DNA of 64,000 nt, from contig NZ_NOYI01000012.1 of the NCBI RefSeq assembly GCF_002258785.1, positions 62,001 through 126,000 on the forward strand, written 5' to 3'. Each line of letters opens with the position of its first letter. Position 1 is the stretch's first letter. Below the pieces are notes generated by a model that was not told where the DNA came from, ran no database searches, and saw nothing but the letters and a program-made list of their open reading frames with translations. Source of the DNA: Rhodococcus sp. 06-235-1A (GTDB lineage: Bacteria > Actinomycetota > Actinomycetes > Mycobacteriales > Mycobacteriaceae). The position numbers and the translations under genes were made by a program. This document shows, piece after piece, positions 59,786-64,000 of the stretch.

Positions 59786-60991
59786 TCAGAGGTATTTCTT
59801 CAGCTCCATCTTCGCGATCGACATCTTGTGCACCTCGTCGGGACCGTCGGCGAGCCGCAGGGTGCGGATGTGTGCGTACATCATCGCGAGGGGGAAGTCG
59901 TTGGACACGCCTCCTCCGCCGTGCACCTGAATGGCACGGTCGATGATCTTCAGCGCCATCTCCGGTGCCGCAACCTTGATGGCCGCGATCTCGGTACGCG
60001 CTTCCTTGTTCCCGACGGTGTCCATCAGGTACGCGGCTTTGAACGTGAGCAGTCGGGTCTTCTCGATCTCGATGCGTGCCTCGGCGACCCAGTCCTGGAT
60101 GTTCGACCGCATCGCCACCGGCTTGCCGAACGTCACTCGCGATACCGCTCGGCGACAGAGCAATTCGAGTGCGCGTTCCGCCACGCCGATGGTGCGCATG
60201 GCGTGATGGATACGGCCTGGGCCCAAGCGAGCCTGGCTGATGGCGAAGCCCTCACCCGGCCCCTTCAGCACGTCCTTCGCCGGCACTCGCACGTCCTCGA
60301 AGAGCACCTCGGCGTGGCCTTCGCGATCGATGTAGCCGAATACCGGCAGGTTGCGCAGGACGGTGACACCGGGCGCATCGATGGGCACCACCAGCATCGA
60401 CTGTTGACGGTGCGTGGCAGCTTCGGGATCGGTCTTGCCCATCACGATGAGCACCTTGCAGTTCTTGTGCATCGCATTGGACGTCCACCACTTGCGTCCG
60501 TTCAGGATGAAGTCGTCACCGTCGCGGTCCATCTTCATCGCGATGTTGGTGGCGTCGGAGCTTGCCACATCAGGTTCGGTCATCGCGAAGGCAGAGCGAA
60601 TTGTGCCGTCCAACAACGGCTTCAAGTACTTCTCTTGGTGCTCGTCGGTGCCGAAGAGCGTGAACACCTCCATGTTGCCGGTATCGGGTGCGTTGCAGTT
60701 GCACGCCTCGGGGGCGAGCAGGCTGCGGCCCATGATCTCGGCCAGCGGGGCGTACTCGAGGTTGGTCAGACCGGGACCCCACTCGGGGTGCGGGTGGAAC
60801 AGATTCCACAGTCCACGTGAGCGCGCTTCCTTCTTCAGGTCCTCGATGACAGGCGGCTGAAAGTGCGGGTCACCGGATTCGAGCATCTGCTGCTCGTACA
60901 CTGCCTCGGCCGGGTAGATGTGAGAGTCCATGAACTCCAACAGATCCGACTCGTACTTCTTCGCGCGGTCGCTGGTCTCGAAAAATGCCAC
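59786..60991 (-). CDS. Acyl-CoA dehydrogenase
   Basis: The 401-residue flavoenzyme has the FAD/substrate motifs of the family ([16 protein letters not shown], then GRKWWTSN) and the C-terminal helical block with [19 protein letters not shown] and [35 protein letters not shown]. It oxidises an acyl-CoA to the 2-enoyl-CoA; it resembles the ACAD10/11-type group. The GTG start lies nine bases after the SDR stop, so the two are co-transcribed from the promoter at 61820-61860. Confidence 0.9.
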   Translation of the reverse strand: MAFFETSDRAKKYESDLLEFMDSHIYPAEAVYEQQMLESGDPHFQPPVIEDLKKEARSRGLWNLFHPHPEWGPGLTNLEYAPLAEIMGRSLLAPEACNCNAPDTGNMEVFTLFGTDEHQEKYLKPLLDGTIRSAFAMTEPDVASSDATNIAMKMDRDGDDFILNGRKWWTSNAMHKNCKVLIVMGKTDPEAATHRQQSMLVVPIDAPGVTVLRNLPVFGYIDREGHAEVLFEDVRVPAKDVLKGPGEGFAISQARLGPGRIHHAMRTIGVAERALELLCRRAVSRVTFGKPVAMRSNIQDWVAEARIEIEKTRLLTFKAAYLMDTVGNKEARTEIAAIKVAAPEMALKIIDRAIQVHGGGGVSNDFPLAMMYAHIRTLRLADGPDEVHKMSIAKMELKKYL

Positions 60992-61000
60992 GGTGGGCCC

Positions 61001-61822
61001 CTAACGGTTGTTGTCGAGCAAGCTGTCCTGGTAGCGACGCATGCCGCGCAACCACCGGTCGTAATCGGCACCCTTGTTGCGGTACATGTCCAGTACGTTC
61101 TCGTGCGGCAGGATCAGGAACTGCTCGCGGTCCATGGCGTCGAGCACCACATCGGCGACGTCGAGAGGCTCGAGCACGGCACCGGCGCTGAGTACTGCCG
61201 CAGTTGCCGCCGCTCCCAATGCATCTCCGGATTCACGTCCCTCGTAGAGAAGTTTGGTGTTGACGCCCATGGGGCACAGGCAGCTGACGCGAACACCCCG
61301 GTTGCCGTAGGTGACGTTGAGCCACTCGGCGAATCCGACAGCAGCGTGCTTGGTGGTTGCGTATGTCGCCGAACCGATCTGAGTGAGCAGACCGGCCGCG
61401 GAGGCCGTGCTGACGAAGTAGCCCTCGCCGCGTCCGAGCCAACCCGGCACCAACAGTTGCGCAGCGCGAATGTGCGCGCGCACGTTGACGTCGAACGAGA
61501 GGTCCCAGTCCTGTTCGGTGGCGTCGAGTCCGGGGGCGCCGCTGATACCTGCGTTGGCGAAATAGAGGTCGACCGGTCCGAACGAGTCCTCGGCCAGCGC
61601 GATCAGCCGCTGAATGTCCTCTGTGTTCGACGCGTCCGCCGCAGCCGCGACGGCCGTTCCCGGCCGGTCTCGTTCGATGGCGTCGACCACTGTTCGGGCC
61701 GTGGCCTCGTCCAGGTCGGAGACGACGACGCGGGCGCCGTGCTCGGAGAGTCGAGCGGCGATGGCCCCGCCGATTCCGCCGCCACCGCCGGTGACGATGG
61801 CAACTTTGCCTTCTACCTTCAT
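61001..61822 (-). CDS. SDR family oxidoreductase
   Basis: The 273-residue short-chain dehydrogenase has the nucleotide site TGGGGGIGGA (about 11-20), the D of VVSDLDEAT suited to NAD, NAGI and the YATTKHA catalytic motif. The C-terminal 50 residues extend beyond the basic fold, as in many mycobacterial/rhodococcal SDRs of lipid or steroid metabolism. Together with the acyl-CoA dehydrogenase behind it, a lipid or isoprenoid acyl-CoA pathway is likely. The ATG is close to a strong promoter and may be leaderless. Confidence 0.88.
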   Translation of the reverse strand: MKVEGKVAIVTGGGGGIGGAIAARLSEHGARVVVSDLDEATARTVVDAIERDRPGTAVAAAADASNTEDIQRLIALAEDSFGPVDLYFANAGISGAPGLDATEQDWDLSFDVNVRAHIRAAQLLVPGWLGRGEGYFVSTASAAGLLTQIGSATYATTKHAAVGFAEWLNVTYGNRGVRVSCLCPMGVNTKLLYEGRESGDALGAAATAAVLSAGAVLEPLDVADVVLDAMDREQFLILPHENVLDMYRNKGADYDRWLRGMRRYQDSLLDNNR

Positions 61823-61858
61823 GCCCCAGGTATAGTTGAAGTCAGATTCAAGTTCAAC
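61820..61858 (-). promoter_or_regulatory. Leaderless promoter with overlapping palindromic operator (SDR-ACAD operon)
   Basis: On the minus strand TTGAAC (61857-61852) and TATACC (61834-61829) are 17 bases apart and place the start of transcription on or beside the ATG at 61822. A palindrome, GTTGAA-N12-TTCAAC (61835-61858), covers the -35 and spacer, with a second TTGAA-N6-TTCAA inside it. A TetR-type repressor could bind here. None is encoded nearby. Confidence 0.6.
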
Positions 61859-61894
61859 CCAGGTGTCATGAACTCGCTGGTCAGGGCCCGTGTC

Positions 61895-62749
61895 CTACGC
61901 CCGTGGGCGCGCCGGATCGGTGATCCATCCCGACCACGATCCCGGATACAGCGCCGCATCGATGCCCGCCAACTCGAGCGCGAGAATCTGATGAGCCGCG
62001 GTCACCCCGGATCCGCAATAGACGGCGACGTCCTTCCCCTCGGGCACAAGTCCACCGAATGTGCCATCGAGTACCTCGGGAGCCAAGAACCGCCCGTCCG
62101 CATCGACGTTCTCGGTGGTCGGCCGATTGACCGCACCGGGGATGTGACCGGCCACAGGATCCACCGGCTCCACTTCCCCTCGAAATCGTTCGGGTGCCCG
62201 GGCGTCGAGCAAGATGTTGTTCTGCGCGAACTCGAGCACGTCGTCGACGTCGAGGACTCGTGCGAGCGATGACCTGGCGGTGAACGATCCGGCCGCGACG
62301 ATCGATGGTTCTGTGCCGAGGGCAAATCCCTCGGCGATCCACTGATTCAGCCCGCCGTCGAGGACACGCACGTCTGCATGGCCGTAGTAGCGGAGTAACC
62401 ACCACGCGCGCGCAGCCGCGGTCGCGGGGCCTGCGTCGTAGACCACCACCGAAGAGTCGTCGCTCACCCCAGCACTACGCATTGCTGCGACGAACGTCTC
62501 GGCGTCGGGCAATGGGTGACGGCCGCGGTGATTCGGGTCGTTCCTGCTGGCTCCACTCCCATGGTCCGGCGGAGCGGCCAAATCGGCATCGAGGTCCACG
62601 AACTGCGCGGTCGGGATGTGCCCCGCCTCGTAACCTGCTCTGTCGCTACCGGTCTGCAGTGTGAACCGGATGTCGAGGACGACCGGGGCCCGGCCCATCT
62701 CGAAGAGATCGTGCAGTTCGGCGGCAGAAATCAGCGGCGAGGGGCTCAT
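61895..62749 (-). CDS. Thiosulfate/3-mercaptopyruvate sulfurtransferase
   Basis: The 284-residue protein has two rhodanese domains. The second carries the active-site loop YCGSGVTAAH with Cys245; CGSG-type loops point to 3-mercaptopyruvate rather than thiosulfate as sulfur donor. The first domain lacks a catalytic Cys, as usual, but keeps VLDIRFTLQ and EAGHIPTAQFVDLD. It acts in sulfur transfer or cyanide detoxification in the cytoplasm. It is divergent from the OYE gene with 65 bases between. Confidence 0.92.
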   Translation of the reverse strand: MSPSPLISAAELHDLFEMGRAPVVLDIRFTLQTGSDRAGYEAGHIPTAQFVDLDADLAAPPDHGSGASRNDPNHRGRHPLPDAETFVAAMRSAGVSDDSSVVVYDAGPATAAARAWWLLRYYGHADVRVLDGGLNQWIAEGFALGTEPSIVAAGSFTARSSLARVLDVDDVLEFAQNNILLDARAPERFRGEVEPVDPVAGHIPGAVNRPTTENVDADGRFLAPEVLDGTFGGLVPEGKDVAVYCGSGVTAAHQILALELAGIDAALYPGSWSGWITDPARPRA

Positions 62750-62814
62750 AAGGCTTCGACGCTAACAGTCCCGCGCGGGGAATAGCTCGGTGTCGGTGCA
62801 GGTTGTCCGCAGGC

Positions 62815-63960
62815 GTGACCGAAACTGCATCCACAACACAGCATCTGTCCACCGCCGGACTCTTCGAGCCGTTCGAGGTCAAGTCGCTGAAGCTGCGCAA
62901 CCGCTTCGCCATGGCCCCGATGACGCGCGCGTTCTCGCCCGACGGTGTTCCCGGTCCGGATGTGGCCGAGTACTACCGCAAGCGCGCTGCGGGCGGCACC
63001 GGCCTCATCATCACCGAGGGCACCTACATCCCCGATCCGGCCGCAGGCCCCCACACCCGGGTTCCACGGATCTACGGCGACTCCAGCCTCGAGGGCTGGA
63101 AGGGCGTCGTCGACGCCGTGCACGCCGAGGGCAGCGCAATCATCCCGCAGCTGTGGCATCTCGGAGTCGAGCGCGGCACCGAACCACGCCTGTTTCCCGA
63201 CGTCACCACCGTCAGCCCGTCAGGCATTGCACTCGACGGTTCCGCGGTCGGTCGAGCTTTCACCGACGCCGACCTGGACGAACTCACCTCGCAGTGGGTA
63301 CAGGCTGCGGTCAACGCGAAGAACACCGGCTTCGACGGTCTCGAATTGCATGGTGCTCACGGCTACCTGCTCGACGAGTTCCTCTGGGCCACAACCAATG
63401 TGCGCGACGATGAGTTCGGTGGTTCGCTCGAAGCCCGGACCCGCTTCCCGGCGCAGGTCGTCGCGGCGATTCGAGCGGCAGTCGGCGAGGACTTCGCCAT
63501 CGTGTACCGCTTCTCGCAGTGGAAGAGCAATCACTTCGACGCACGGATCGCGCAGAACCCCGAGGAACTCGCACGCGTATTGACGCCCCTGGTCGACGCC
63601 GGAGTGGACATTCTGCACGCCTCGACGCGCCGCCATTGGGATGCCGCGTTCCCCGAGCTGGACGGAAACGACGGAAAGCTGGGCCTGGCCGGGTGGACCC
63701 GCAAGCTCACCGGAGTTCCGACCATCACCGTCGGATCGGTCGGCCTCGACTCGGTGTTCACGTCGGCATGGTCTGAGGATGCCGCGTCGGGTGTAACCGG
63801 ATTGGACGCGCTCGTCGGTCAATTCGAGGACGGCGAGTTCGATCTGGTGGCCGTCGGGCGCGCGTTGCTGTCCGATCCGGAGTGGGTGAACAAGGTGGGC
63901 GACGGCCGCGTGGACGAGCGCGTCGAATTCACGCGCGACCACATTCAGCACTTGGTCTGA
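62815..63960 (+). CDS. Old Yellow Enzyme family NADH:flavin oxidoreductase
   Basis: The 381-residue FMN TIM-barrel protein has the OYE signatures: LRNRFAMAPMTRAF, IIPQLWHLGVERG, FDGLELHGAHGYLLDEFLWATTNVRDDEFGGSLEARTRF and the C-terminal LVAVGRALLSDPEWVNKV. It reduces activated double bonds of enones or nitro compounds with NAD(P)H. GTG 62815 is preferred as start, though TTG 62803 in the same frame cannot be excluded. The gene ends 40 bases before the window end. Confidence 0.92.
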   Translation: MTETASTTQHLSTAGLFEPFEVKSLKLRNRFAMAPMTRAFSPDGVPGPDVAEYYRKRAAGGTGLIITEGTYIPDPAAGPHTRVPRIYGDSSLEGWKGVVDAVHAEGSAIIPQLWHLGVERGTEPRLFPDVTTVSPSGIALDGSAVGRAFTDADLDELTSQWVQAAVNAKNTGFDGLELHGAHGYLLDEFLWATTNVRDDEFGGSLEARTRFPAQVVAAIRAAVGEDFAIVYRFSQWKSNHFDARIAQNPEELARVLTPLVDAGVDILHASTRRHWDAAFPELDGNDGKLGLAGWTRKLTGVPTITVGSVGLDSVFTSAWSEDAASGVTGLDALVGQFEDGEFDLVAVGRALLSDPEWVNKVGDGRVDERVEFTRDHIQHLV

Positions 63961-64000
63961 CGGAGCGGGCGCAGGTATTCACGGCAGCATCGCTCAGAAC

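Noticed and set aside
1..64000. Recent horizontal transfer island, prophage or IS element
   Set aside because: No transposase, integrase, tRNA-flanked repeat or clear drop in GC is visible. The accessory regions look compositionally like the core genes, as far as reading by eye can show.

Overview
The window is high-GC actinobacterial DNA, most likely Rhodococcus or a close Nocardiaceae relative. The reasons are very high GC in third codon positions, many GTG starts, four-base start/stop overlaps (ATGA, GTGA), and a left end that follows the mycobacterial/rhodococcal order ppa-dacB-(DUF2342)-tilS-hpt-ftsH-folE-folP-folB-folK-(DUF3180)-(DUF6779)-(DUF2520)-panC-panD-coaX. No rRNA, tRNA, CRISPR array, prophage or insertion sequence was found. 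Long ORFs opposite real genes are high-GC shadows.

Region 1, about 0.1-15.6 kb, is housekeeping and almost all on the minus strand: pantothenate/CoA synthesis, folate synthesis, the FtsH protease, purine salvage (hpt), tRNA-Ile lysidine synthase, a penicillin-binding carboxypeptidase, and the divergent pyrophosphatase. An intrinsic terminator with a T-run closes ftsH.

Region 2, about 15.6-25 kb, is a mosaic of small units: a PAS protein and a membrane GGDEF protein, a dienoyl-CoA isomerase-like crotonase with a MarR repressor, two ureide-catabolism genes (an OHCU decarboxylase homologue and allantoicase), a TetR gene and divergent membrane protein sharing two operator copies, and a YbaK-type deacylase. 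A cysteine-desulfurase-like enzyme sits behind a SAM-IV riboswitch.

Region 3, about 25-38.8 kb, holds a Pls/PosA-type NRPS-like membrane protein with an M1 metallopeptidase, membrane proteins, an MFS exporter with a GntR regulator, a four-gene cupredoxin/DUF2752/micropeptide operon, a HEAT-repeat protein with a MerR-HEAT regulator behind a CueR-like operator, and a FUSC-type transporter.

Region 4, about 38.8-53.2 kb, looks like one catabolic island. It has a GAF-domain regulator, an acetoin reductase and a 2,3-butanediol dehydrogenase. Divergent from these are an uncharacterised membrane protein, an acyl-CoA ligase, a DUF3556 membrane protein, a CrtI-like FAD enzyme, a PucR-like regulator and an NTF2-flavin monooxygenase fusion, with a type B carboxylesterase facing them. 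Shared CTGCAAC repeats and CRP/GlxR-like sites tie its promoters together. This is the best candidate for an undescribed system.

Region 5, about 53.2-64 kb, has an aldo/keto reductase, a MarR/DJ-1/membrane-protein operon with two perfect operators, a uridine-kinase-like P-loop protein, an ArsR plus SRPBCC-DinB fusion pair, an iron-regulated siderophore-binding lipoprotein, an SDR/acyl-CoA dehydrogenase operon with a probable leaderless promoter, a mercaptopyruvate sulfurtransferase and an Old Yellow Enzyme homologue.
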